From Leptothoe kymatousa TAU-MAC 1615 (lineage in GTDB: Bacteria; Cyanobacteriota; Cyanobacteriia; Phormidesmidales; Phormidesmidaceae), in assembly GCF_018739865.1 (NCBI RefSeq), contig NZ_JADOER010000002.1, positions 22,859 to 86,858 on the forward strand: a DNA stretch of 64,000 nt, in the 5' to 3' direction. The notes below the pieces were generated by a model. The model was not told the origin of the DNA, made no database searches, and saw only the letters and a list, made by a program, of their open reading frames with translations. Below, in pieces: positions 1-8,595 of the stretch. A program made the translations under genes and the position numbers. How positions within the stretch are numbered: the stretch's first letter is position 1; each line of letters opens with the position of its first letter.

Positions 1-602
1 TCAATTCCTCGCCGTCTTTCGACCACAGCTTGACGGTGTTGTCTTCACTGGCACTGGCAAGGGTCTCTCCATCGGGACTGAAGGCCACACTCCAGACCCT
101 AGAGCTATGGCCTTTGAGTGTGTTCAATTCCTCGCCGTCTTTCGACCACAGCTTGACGGTGTTGTCGGAACTGGCACTGGCAAGGGTCTCTCCATCGGGA
201 CTGAAGGCCACACTCCTGACACTAGAGCTATGGCCTTTGAGTGTGTTCAATTCCTCGCCGTCTTTCGACCACAGCTTGACGGTGTTGTCGGAACTGGCAC
301 TGGCAAGGGTCTCTCCATCGGGACTGAAGGCCACACTCCAGACCCTAGAGCTATGGCCTTTGAGTGTGTTCAATTCCTCGCCGTCTTTCGACCACAGCTT
401 GACGGTGTTGTCTTCACTGGCACTGGCAAGGGTCTCTCCATCGGGACTGAAGGCCACACTCAAGACCCTAGAGCTATGGCCTTTGAGTGTGTTCAATTCC
501 TCGCCGTCTTTCGACCACAGCTTGACGGTGTTGTCTTCACTGGCACTGGCAAGGGTCTCTCCATCGGGACTGAAGGCCACACTGCTGACCCTAGAGCTAT
601 GA
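1..602 (-). repeat. Five tandem 123-bp WD40-encoding repeats with three variable codons
   Basis: Units begin at 1, 124, 247, 370 and 493, and each encodes a 41-residue WD40 blade (GHSSRV.SVAFSPDG...D..VKLW). Read base by base, the core units are identical except at unit codons 5, 7 and 23. Codon 23 (44-46 and every 123 bp after) is Glu, Ser, Ser, Glu, Glu from left to right. Codon 7 (92-94 onward) is Trp, Arg, Trp, Leu, Ser. Codon 5 is Arg except Ser at 221-223. All differences change the amino acid. The array continues past the left edge, so the true copy number is unknown. Confidence 0.95.
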
Positions 603-3600
603 CCTATTAGTCGTTCTCTCTCTTTAACGTCATATATAGCCTCTCGCATATTAGAGCTAATGCGAAACCGTGTATCTTTTTCTAAATAGTCGCTACGAGC
701 AGCCTCAAATGCTTGACCAGTGAGTACAGCTTGGAAAACAGCATCTTTCTCTAGATTGGCGCTGAGATATGCTTGCATCGTCAACCTATCTGCCAATAGT
801 GCCGCATTGACGGCTTTACGTTCTCCTTTCACAGCTTTGCGTTGCTGAATCCCAGCTACACTGGCAGCACCCACGGCAACTAGGGTGATGACGGCTAACC
901 CTGCAGCTGCTAGTTGGGCCTGCTTTCGTTGTCGCTGCTCCGCTTTCAATCGCTTTTTCTGTTCTTCAATCTGTCGCTGTTCTGCTGTTTCTCGTTTCTT
1001 TTGTTCTTCCTCAATCCGCACCAATAACGGCTGCTGCAACGACCGAATAAACGCCGCCAAATAATCATGCACCAACTGATACCGTTCTTCCGGCGCTTCC
1101 GGCACCTCCATCACCAACCCCGACTCCGTCAAAATCTTCAAAATCAACGACAACAAATCCCGATCCAGCCCTCGATTTGTCATCGTCTTCAAATCATCTG
1201 CCAAATCCGATTCCGTCTTTAACGGACGGGTCCCCTTCTCATCCGTCAACAAATACAGCAGCATATTCGCCAGATCCTGATGCTCCTGGGGACCGCACTC
1301 ATCCACAATATCCGTCAAATACTTCTGCACCAACAGCTCCTTCGTCGGCTGCTGCGGGTCGCCCCAGTTGTAATACACCTCTGGCGTCGTAATCCCCTCC
1401 GCCTGTAGCTGTGCCCCCACAATCTGTAGCTCAATGGGGCGTACCTCCCCCGCCCCCGCCGCCAAATCATCCACCACCTTATCCACCAAGTCCTGTTCCG
1501 GCGTATAGGGCGTCGGATCGGTCAGGTCATTAAAAATAACCTTCGTCTCATCCGGCTTAAAATTGCCGACATAATACAGCCACTTCTTATCCAAAATATT
1601 GTTATCCACAATATCCAGTTTGGTTAGCCGGTCACATTCCAACAGGTAGTGGATATAGTCCTCCCGTAGCGACAGCACCACCTTCACATAGGGCGTACCC
1701 AAACAATTTGCCAAAAAGTCATAAAATTCCCGCCGCTCAGCCGTGCGCTCAAACTCAAAGAAAAACTCTTCAAATTGGTCAAACACCAGCACCAGCACCT
1801 GGTTCTTGTGCGTGTGGTGCTTCAACCGCCTCAGCACCTTGGCGGGCAATATCTCCTGTTCCGGTGCCGCACTGTCTGCTTGCGTATCCAACACCTCTGG
1901 CGGATAGCTAAAAACATCCGACCTATAGGCCGACACCCCCGCCTCTAAATCGTCTAGCTGCTGCACCAGGTCCTCCACCCAGTTGCGATAGCGCCGCAGA
2001 TACACCGGCACCACCCGCCGTGTGTCGATGCGTTCTTGCTCTAGGGCAGGCACCAGCCCCGCCTCAATCAGCGAACTTTTGCCCACCCCCGACGGGCCAT
2101 ACACAATGGTCAGCACATACTCATCCTGGCCCAGACGCTGCACCAGTGTGTGTACATCCTGCTTGCGCCCGGAGGCCACAATCACATCCTTGTCCTGGGT
2201 TTCCGTCGGCAAAGCGGGGTTGGCAATTTGCTGCTTGGGCTGCAGCCGCCCCGCCCCCACAAATGCCCGGTAGTTAAACCGACTATCGATGGCATCCCGC
2301 TGCCGTCGGGTTTCGAAGGCGGGTAGGTATAGCCCCTGCTGAAAATAACACTGCTGCAATTTGGCTAAAATCAGGCTGTAGAGCTGGGGGTCATAGTCTG
2401 GCTGGGTGATGGTTCTGGCTTCTTCTAGGGTGGGTACAGCCGCGTCCAGGTGCCCTTGCTCACACTGGGCTTTTCCTAGGGAAAACAAATACCAACTGCG
2501 ATGAAAACTGTTGACCCAGCGATAAAATTCAGCCTTGTCTGGCTGGGTGGGCGATGGGTTGGCGGGTTGGATTAGGGTTAGTGCCTGTTCTGCATGGCGT
2601 TGTGCCCCTGGCCAGTCGGCCTTGGCTAAGGCAACCTCTGCCAGAAACCCTTCCGCCCGGGCCACCCGAAATGGATGTTGCAACTGTTGGTGTAGTCTTT
2701 TGGCCTTGGTGGCCACTAGCTCTAGCTCGTCCCATGCTTCCAGCCGGTGCAGTGATTCTGCCAGGTAGTTTTGGTATCTAGCCGCTAAAATTTGGCCCCT
2801 GGCGAGAGTCTGATGGGTATTGTCCTCCCCTTGTGAAGGTCCTTGATCAGTGGATATGCCGCAGGCGGAGGGGGCTGGATCCCTGGCGCCCAATTCCCCC
2901 ATCCCTTCAAGTGTTTCTATGGCCGCTGAAAAATATTCACGCGCATTATTAAACGCCAGGTCAAAATCTGGTCGATACCGTTCGGCATAGTTGCGCCACC
3001 ATAGGCCCATGTAAAACTGCACATGGCCCATTTTTTCTTGGTGCGCAGGATCATCATCTTTGCCGGTGACTAGGGCTTTCCATAGATCTAGGCTGTAGTC
3101 GTAGTGCTCACGGGCAACGGAGCTGTTGTTGTCCGCGATGCGTCCCTTAACAAATTCTAGATCCGCCGCCTGCACGGGGGAGAGTTGAATATTTTTGCCT
3201 GATAAGGCGGCCAGGCTGGTTTCTAGTTCTCGGTAGTTGGCTGAGTTAGCGGTTAAACCTAGATCCTGGGTGGTGAGAAATCTGTTTTCCTGGGACTGGG
3301 TGACCCGCTGCCACACGTTTTCAATTAGTTCATCGATAAAGGAGAGAAAAAATGCTGGCGGTGTGTCGAAGGTGATGGGGTTGGCCCAGGTGTAAAAATC
3401 AGGCGCTGTGCGGATTAGGTGTTTTTGGTCGTCGTCGGTGAGCCACAGGATCAGGGGAAACTCAAATTCACGAAACTCTTCGCGGATCTGGTTGGTGGCG
3501 GTGAGCAGATGTTCTGGATCTGCCACGGCGCTCAGGCCATATACCATAAGGGCATCGGGGCTGGCCGCTGTGGTGCGCAGGTAGGCATTGACGGTGGTAA

Positions 3601-3802
3601 ACAGGGTGCTGGCGGTGGGGGCCAGGGTGATCTCATCGAAACCGATGGGGCACTGTTGCCGCAGTTGATTCACCAGGATCTGGCGGTGATTGGTGGAGTT
3701 GCATACGGCCAAAATCAAGGCAAATTCGCCCTGGGAAAATCGCATTAAGCGACAGAGTTCGTCTAGGGCTTCTTGATTTTGGTGTAGCGGTGTCTCAGGC
3801 AT
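1..3802 (-). CDS. TPR - STAND NTPase - WD40 repeat protein (C-terminus cut by window edge)
   Basis: Read from an ATG at 3802..3800, the frame stays open for 1,267 codons and leaves the window, so the C-terminus is missing. Domains in order: residues 1-170, an alpha/beta domain with no P-loop, with a PLILWL..APDFYTW pattern I associate with TPR/STAND proteins; about 180-520, helical TPR-like repeats; about 569-690, an nSTAND1-type NTPase with Walker A GPSGVGKS and Walker B VLVLVFDQFEEFF; a helical arm to about 925; a basic Glu/Lys/Arg/Gln coiled coil (930-958); one hydrophobic segment (about 959-980); WD40 repeats from 1067. STAND proteins are signal-sensing switches that usually oligomerise on ligand binding. 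The ATG lies inside the 3' end of the upstream ATPase gene (8-bp overlap ATGCCTGA), so the two are probably translationally coupled. The trigger and output are unknown. The segment before the propeller could be a membrane anchor. The architecture is clear; the role in defence or signalling is inference. Confidence 0.9.
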   Translation of the reverse strand, partial: MPETPLHQNQEALDELCRLMRFSQGEFALILAVCNSTNHRQILVNQLRQQCPIGFDEITLAPTASTLFTTVNAYLRTTAASPDALMVYGLSAVADPEHLLTATNQIREEFREFEFPLILWLTDDDQKHLIRTAPDFYTWANPITFDTPPAFFLSFIDELIENVWQRVTQSQENRFLTTQDLGLTANSANYRELETSLAALSGKNIQLSPVQAADLEFVKGRIADNNSSVAREHYDYSLDLWKALVTGKDDDPAHQEKMGHVQFYMGLWWRNYAERYRPDFDLAFNNAREYFSAAIETLEGMGELGARDPAPSACGISTDQGPSQGEDNTHQTLARGQILAARYQNYLAESLHRLEAWDELELVATKAKRLHQQLQHPFRVARAEGFLAEVALAKADWPGAQRHAEQALTLIQPANPSPTQPDKAEFYRWVNSFHRSWYLFSLGKAQCEQGHLDAAVPTLEEARTITQPDYDPQLYSLILAKLQQCYFQQGLYLPAFETRRQRDAIDSRFNYRAFVGAGRLQPKQQIANPALPTETQDKDVIVASGRKQDVHTLVQRLGQDEYVLTIVYGPSGVGKSSLIEAGLVPALEQERIDTRRVVPVYLRRYRNWVEDLVQQLDDLEAGVSAYRSDVFSYPPEVLDTQADSAAPEQEILPAKVLRRLKHHTHKNQVLVLVFDQFEEFFFEFERTAERREFYDFLANCLGTPYVKVVLSLREDYIHYLLECDRLTKLDIVDNNILDKKWLYYVGNFKPDETKVIFNDLTDPTPYTPEQDLVDKVVDDLAAGAGEVRPIELQIVGAQLQAEGITTPEVYYNWGDPQQPTKELLVQKYLTDIVDECGPQEHQDLANMLLYLLTDEKGTRPLKTESDLADDLKTMTNRGLDRDLLSLILKILTESGLVMEVPEAPEERYQLVHDYLAAFIRSLQQPLLVRIEEEQKKRETAEQRQIEEQKKRLKAEQRQRKQAQLAAAGLAVITLVAVGAASVAGIQQRKAVKGERKAVNAALLADRLTMQAYLSANLEKDAVFQAVLTGQAFEAARSDYLEKDTRFRISSNMREAIYDVKERERLIGHSSRVSSVAFSPDGETLASASEDNTVKLWSKDGEELNTLKGHSSRVLSVAFSPDGETLASASEDNTVKLWSKDGEELNTLKGHSSRVWSVAFSPDGETLASASSDNTVKLWSKDGEELNTLKGHSSSVRSVAFSPDGETLASASSDNTVKLWSKDGEELNTLKGHSSRVWSVAFSPDGETLASASEDNTVKLWSKDGEEL

Positions 3803-5168
3803 GAGGGTTTAATTCCTCGGCATCAAGCAACACTGGGTTGAGGGCAAACCAGGTTTGTCCAGCATCTCGATATTCAAACACAAATAGGCTACGTAACAAC
3901 GACTGATATTCCCCTTCGCCCCGCACGGTCTTGGTCCGGTGCACCTCCCGCAATAGGTCCCATTCTTCGAAGTCGATGGCCTTGGTTAAGTCGCTCAGGC
4001 GCAGGCTAATTACCCGGTCGAGCAGTTCACTGCTAAAGGGCGGATCGGCTTTTTTGAGGCAGTAGCTAATGAGCACGAGTAAGTTGCGCACGTGGCCGCC
4101 GCTGGCGATACACAGCCGGTCCAGGGTTTCCAGCGAGTCGAATAGGGCGCCGACTTGGCCCAGCCTTTCGTCTGTGGTGAGTTCTGGAAAGGCGCGGGCC
4201 AGTAACATTTGGCGCAGGGCGACAATGCCCGCTTGGCAGGGGGTGCCGTCTCGGTTTTGGGTGCGCACCATGGGTAAGACCTGGGGCGCACTGCCAAAGC
4301 GGTTGGTGAGGTTTTCCTGTTCGTTGGAAAAGGAAAGCACCAGGGGCACGGTGTACACCACATGGCACCGCAGCTTTTTGAGCTGGTCGCCCCGGTCCAC
4401 AAATAGGTATTCGGGCTGACGACGGCCCTGGCCTCGGGGCTTGTTGTCCACCCGGTCCAGGTTATCGACGATCACCACTAGACCGGCCTTGCCCTGGTCC
4501 AGCAGCTGCTGGTTGGCGGTGTCGATCAGCTCATTGTTGATCACTTCTAGGATGGAGTTGATGCGCGGTTCCAGGTGCTGGCGCAGGAGCGATCGCACAT
4601 CTTTACTATCCTTGGCTTTGGTGGTTAGCTCACCGATGCCAAAGGCCAGGGAGTAGGTGCCATCTTCGGCACTTAGGCCCACTTCGTCTGCCACCTTCAG
4701 ACCAGCCACTTCGGGAATTTTTACCTTGAGCCCGGTGACCTCGGAATTTAGCAGGTCGGCGGCGCCCTTGAGCAGGTTCTGAAATTTATTGGGCTCCAGA
4801 CGCAGGCGGGCGGCTTCTAAACTTTTGCTCACCTGTTTGGCGATGGCCAGCAGAATGTCGCTGATGTCCACATCCCCCATGTCCAGGTCGTCGGTGGATT
4901 CGAAATAGACCACGTGGTAGCCGTCGGCCTCTAGCTCCTGGCGCAGGCGGGAGAGCTCCGTGGATTTGCCACAGCCGATGTGGCCGGTAAAGAGCTGGCA
5001 GGTGGGTTCCTGGTCGGAAAAGGTGATGGTGCGCTTGAGCTCTCGCACCAGGTCGCTGCCCCGCACGTCCGAGAAGTCGATGTAGTATTTGCCATCGTCG
5101 GGGGATGTGAGATTGAGCGTTTTACTCGGGTTACACGCTCGAAAAAATCGACCTAGATTGACTCCCAT
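3795..5168 (-). CDS. P-loop ATPase, partner of the STAND protein
   Basis: A 457-residue protein if started at the ATG at 5168 (MGVNLGRFFRACNP). The frame is open 24 codons further upstream, but that part looks unlike protein of this family. It has Walker A GHIGCGKST at residues 62-70 and a Walker B LVVIVDNLDRVD near residue 230. The C-terminus FEYRD...FALNPVLL resembles a family of cyanobacterial AAA/STAND-like ATPases often annotated only as ATP-binding protein. There is no membrane segment. Its stop codon overlaps the start of the TPR-STAND-WD40 gene by 8 bp, so the two are made from one message and probably act together. The ATPase fold is seen directly; the substrate and partner are inferred only from position. 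Confidence 0.85.
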   Translation of the reverse strand: MGVNLGRFFRACNPSKTLNLTSPDDGKYYIDFSDVRGSDLVRELKRTITFSDQEPTCQLFTGHIGCGKSTELSRLRQELEADGYHVVYFESTDDLDMGDVDISDILLAIAKQVSKSLEAARLRLEPNKFQNLLKGAADLLNSEVTGLKVKIPEVAGLKVADEVGLSAEDGTYSLAFGIGELTTKAKDSKDVRSLLRQHLEPRINSILEVINNELIDTANQQLLDQGKAGLVVIVDNLDRVDNKPRGQGRRQPEYLFVDRGDQLKKLRCHVVYTVPLVLSFSNEQENLTNRFGSAPQVLPMVRTQNRDGTPCQAGIVALRQMLLARAFPELTTDERLGQVGALFDSLETLDRLCIASGGHVRNLLVLISYCLKKADPPFSSELLDRVISLRLSDLTKAIDFEEWDLLREVHRTKTVRGEGEYQSLLRSLFVFEYRDAGQTWFALNPVLLDAEELNPHA

Positions 5169-5793
5169 TTGCGCCGCTCCTGTTTGTGCTCCACACTGGC
5201 CATGCCTAAGACTATGGCGCATTTTTCTAGGACTACCCACCTCCTGTTGAGAAAGTTAAAGGCCGTTATGGTCATACCTATGACAATGCCGTTGATCGAG
5301 ACAGCGGGCGTTTTTCTTAAAGCTCAAATAAAGCCCATGGTGGCTACTGACTAATATTTGTTGATGAGTTTAGGGTATTTGGGGAAACGCTTACCCATCG
5401 CGAGTAATTGATATTTCCAGTGTTATTGCAGATCTAAGAGATTTGGCTATGAAAATCAGCCATGGCTGCCCTGGATTTTACAGATGAAATCATGGTGAGG
5501 ATCGGCGAAGTCCTTATTTTTGTAAGGAAAATAAACCCAGGCGTCAGTAGTAATAAGTGTCCGACTACGGGCTAGGCCCCATCGCATTTTGCAGGTCACC
5601 GTGGCCGGTAGATTAGCCCGACGGCGTTCTTGATAACGTGCGTGGGCTAAAAATGCTTTGTGATCCTGCGTTTAAGTGCATCGCTGTTGCTGATTTAGAC
5701 CATGACTAACACTTTTGCGGATGTTTTGGATAACGTCTTTGGGAGAGAGTCGTGGGGATGGATCGGCACGCTGGTTCATCTCCATAGGCTGCC
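5169..5793. other. Intergenic region between divergent ATPase and kinase genes
   Basis: A 625-bp gap that must hold the promoters of the minus-strand ATPase/STAND operon and the plus-strand kinase. The stretch 5340-5560 is more AT-rich than its surroundings. I see no convincing -35/-10 pair, no small gene and no RNA motif. Confidence 0.6.
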
Positions 5794-7290
5794 ATGACAG
5801 ACGGAAACTTGGGTCGCATATTGGCCAATCGTTATGAACTGATTAAATCCGTTGGGCAAGGGGCAATGGGCACCGTTTACCTGGCTAAGGATAGGGTGCT
5901 AGGTGATGTGTCGGTTGCGGTCAAGCTGTTGTCCCAGGATGTGCTTAATGATAGGAGCGTTAAGCAATTTCAAATCGAGGCTACTATTTCTGCCCTGCTG
6001 GGCCAGAAGTGTATGCATGTGGTGCGGGTTATTGATCAAAAGTTTACCCAGGAAGGCCAGCCGTTTTATGTGATGGAATATCTGGCGGGTAAGAATATCC
6101 GACAGTTGATTCGTCCCCAGCCTTTGGATATTCCTCGCTTTTTGGAATTGGCCCGCCAAACGTGCATCGCGCTCAAGGCGGCCCACGACGGCATTTTATT
6201 TAACGATAGGCTGGTGCCGATTATTCACCGGGATATTAAACCTAGCAACATCTTGGTGACTAAGGCCTCGTCGGGGGAATTGGTGAAGGTGCTGGATTTT
6301 GGTATTGCGAAACTTCTCCAGGGCCGCAAAGTCGATGAGATTAATTTTATGGGGACCATGGCCTATTCGTCCCCGGAGCAGATGGATGGTCAGGAGTTAG
6401 ACTATCGCACCGACATTTATAGCCTGGGCATTACCATGTACGAAATGTTGACCGGGGCCTTGCCGTATCAGCCCCGGCGCAATACGTTTGGTGGCTGGCA
6501 TAAGGCCCACACCACCTATGCCCCAAGGCCGTTAAAGTCGATTATTCCGTTGGGAACGTCCCCTAAATTACTCAATGGGGTGAGTGATTTGGTGATGAGT
6601 TGCCTTTCTAGAAATCGTAGTCGGCGGCCTGAGAGTGTAGATGAAATCTTGACGACCCTGATGGCGTTGCAGCGGGATGGGGTGACCCCTAGCAAGCCAT
6701 TGTCGTTTCAGTTTTCTGAGGATACCCATGGGACCTTGCCCACGCCGCCCCCCAGTGAGGTGGGACCTGATGTGGATTGGTTTTTGCGATCGCAAACCTG
6801 GCCCCAGAAAAACGCGGCCGACCTGGAGAATCCCCTGCCCAAAATGTTGTTGTTGGATGATGAAAAGCCCCTCGCCACCCTATGGCTGAAGTTGTCTGCC
6901 CAGGAGATTACCCAGCGGGCCAATAGTACGCGCTACAATACATTTTTGTGTACCATGCACCCCTATCCCATGGTGCTATGGGTGACGGCGTTTTATAGCA
7001 GCACCCATGGCTATAGCTGGTGGGCCAACTATTTGCACCCCAAGAAAAATGGCGATCGCAAATTCCTATGGCAGCTGAGCGATGCCATGGCTTACCATGC
7101 CCTGCTGTTCTCCCAACGGCCTCCCAATGCGGTGGTGGAAATTTGTAAATTTAACATTGCCAAGGCCCAGTGCAAACTGTTGAAGCAATGGGTGCTTAGG
7201 GCCCAGGCCACCCCATCGGTGGGGAAACCGGAGGACAGCCAGGCACTGCTTGAACGAGAATTGGAAAAGCTCCAGAAAAAAGGTTTTTAG
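5794..7290 (+). CDS. Serine/threonine protein kinase with conserved C-terminal domain
   Basis: A 498-residue Hanks-type kinase. The glycine loop is GQGAMG (21-26), the ATP-binding lysine is Lys44 in VAVK, the catalytic loop HRDIKPSN begins at 145, and DFG begins at 168, followed by an SPEQM activation-segment end. All catalytic residues are present, so it should be active. After a Pro-rich linker (about 305-330), residues 330-498 form a second domain with Trp-rich motifs (TLWLKL, PYPMVLWVTAFY, FLWQL). The same domain occurs in the kinase at 53226-54746. There is no membrane helix. It is divergent from the STAND operon and may share its promoter region. Its substrate is unknown. Confidence 0.93.
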   Translation: MTDGNLGRILANRYELIKSVGQGAMGTVYLAKDRVLGDVSVAVKLLSQDVLNDRSVKQFQIEATISALLGQKCMHVVRVIDQKFTQEGQPFYVMEYLAGKNIRQLIRPQPLDIPRFLELARQTCIALKAAHDGILFNDRLVPIIHRDIKPSNILVTKASSGELVKVLDFGIAKLLQGRKVDEINFMGTMAYSSPEQMDGQELDYRTDIYSLGITMYEMLTGALPYQPRRNTFGGWHKAHTTYAPRPLKSIIPLGTSPKLLNGVSDLVMSCLSRNRSRRPESVDEILTTLMALQRDGVTPSKPLSFQFSEDTHGTLPTPPPSEVGPDVDWFLRSQTWPQKNAADLENPLPKMLLLDDEKPLATLWLKLSAQEITQRANSTRYNTFLCTMHPYPMVLWVTAFYSSTHGYSWWANYLHPKKNGDRKFLWQLSDAMAYHALLFSQRPPNAVVEICKFNIAKAQCKLLKQWVLRAQATPSVGKPEDSQALLERELEKLQKKGF

Positions 7291-7539
7291 CGTGATGTTG
7301 GCTATCTTAACTCTTGCCTCTGGTGATGAAGCACGGCTCACCTTGGACTCAAAGTTCCAAGGCTAATCGAATTAAAACCCACTCCATGGGGCTAGAGCAT
7401 CTCTGAAAGAGTTACATTTAGAGCCTGTAATCCAAGCTTGTCCCTTTAGTGGACAGCCCTCAATTAGCGCTGGATTTTGAATCCAACGTGGGTTTAAGGC
7501 TCAAAACCGACTTGGTGCAAGAGCTAGGCTATCTCTTTT

Positions 7540-7558
7540 GCTGAGCGGAGTCGCAGCC
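7540..7558. repeat. Short dispersed palindromic repeat with core GAGCGGAGTCG
   Basis: GCTGAGCGGAGTCGCAGC can fold as GCTG/CAGC around a fixed core. The same core with a different stem occurs at 36930-36951. It lies between the convergent kinase and rarD genes. The core is known to me as a widely scattered intergenic repeat in cyanobacteria; its function is unknown. Confidence 0.55.
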
Positions 7559-7579
7559 AACATCACCCGATGGCTTGTG

Positions 7580-8488
7580 CTAGCCTTTTGCCAACGTTTT
7601 ACTAGCTCTCGTCCAAGACGTATAGGAATAAATCACCAGCGCCATCCAAATCAACCCAAAACTGACCAAATGGGTTTGGGTAAACTCTTCTTGGTATAGA
7701 AACACCCCCAACATGAGCTGAAACGAGGGGGCCACATACTGGCAAAAGCCCAGGGTGGCCAGGGACAAACGTTGGGCCGCATTGTTGAACCATAACAACG
7801 GCATGGAGGTGGCGATGCCCGCCCCCATAAATAACAAGGTTAAGCCGGGGGTGCTGCCAAAGCCCCCAGTTCCTTGGATGCCCCAGTAACCAATGATCAG
7901 TAGGGCCACCGGAGTCATTAGTGCGGTTTCCACCGTTAGCCCCACCATGGGGGAAACCGTAACAATCTTGCGCAACAAACCATAGAGGGCAAAGGTGGCC
8001 GCTAACCCCAGGGCGATCCAGGGCACCGCCCCAAACTGCCAGACAAAGTAACCGACGCCGATGGTCGCCAGGACCACGGCGATCTGCTGTCCTCGGTGCA
8101 GCCGCTCGCGCAACACGAGAAACCCTAACAGCACCGACACCAGGGGATTAATGAAATACCCCAGGCTGGTTTCCACCACCCGGTCCGTATTCACACCATA
8201 GATATATAGCCCCCAGTTGCAGCTCAATAGTAGGGCGGTGGCCACTAACCACAGCACCTGACGGCGGCGCAGTTTGCGCAGTTCGGCCAGGCGATTCTGG
8301 AGAGTTAAAATCAGGCCCAAAAATACTACAGACCACAGCATGCGATGGCTGAGTACCTCAATGGGAGAAACCGCCTTAAAGAACTTCCAGTAGATGGGGA
8401 AAAGCCCCCAGGCACCATAGGCAAACAGGGCGTAGAGCAGACCAGGGTTTGAATTCAACGACTTGGACCGGGTAGATGATGGCTTCAC
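7580..8488 (-). CDS. rarD: EamA-family transporter, RarD type
   Basis: A 302-residue integral membrane protein with about ten hydrophobic helices, the two-fold EamA repeat, and the RarD-like opening LLYALFAYGAWGLFPIYWK. This start is a GTG at 8488 (MKPSSTRSK). RarD proteins belong to the drug/metabolite transporter superfamily. Related members export small metabolites; the substrate here cannot be read from sequence. It is convergent with the upstream kinase and divergent from the HHL1-like gene at 8596, and it seems to be transcribed alone. Confidence 0.88.
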   Translation of the reverse strand: MKPSSTRSKSLNSNPGLLYALFAYGAWGLFPIYWKFFKAVSPIEVLSHRMLWSVVFLGLILTLQNRLAELRKLRRRQVLWLVATALLLSCNWGLYIYGVNTDRVVETSLGYFINPLVSVLLGFLVLRERLHRGQQIAVVLATIGVGYFVWQFGAVPWIALGLAATFALYGLLRKIVTVSPMVGLTVETALMTPVALLIIGYWGIQGTGGFGSTPGLTLLFMGAGIATSMPLLWFNNAAQRLSLATLGFCQYVAPSFQLMLGVFLYQEEFTQTHLVSFGLIWMALVIYSYTSWTRASKTLAKG

Positions 8489-8595
8489 CCTACCAGGTGC
8501 GATCGCTTAGCAGCCATCGACGCCGTGCATACCGATGCCCCATTTCTTAAATCGATGTAAACTTTTATAACGTGTAGTCCTCAAGAGGTATTCCA

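Noticed and set aside
1..602. CRISPR-like tandem repeat
   Set aside because: The repeats are 123 bp, directly adjacent and in frame with a protein; there are no spacers.
30..610. Repetitive plus-strand open frames across the left edge
   Set aside because: They are the antisense of the WD40 repeats. The minus-strand frame encodes classic WD40 blades and stays open for over 1,200 codons.
5169..5354. A 61-residue plus-strand frame in the ATPase-kinase gap
   Set aside because: It begins opposite the ATPase N-terminus and looks like chance sequence.
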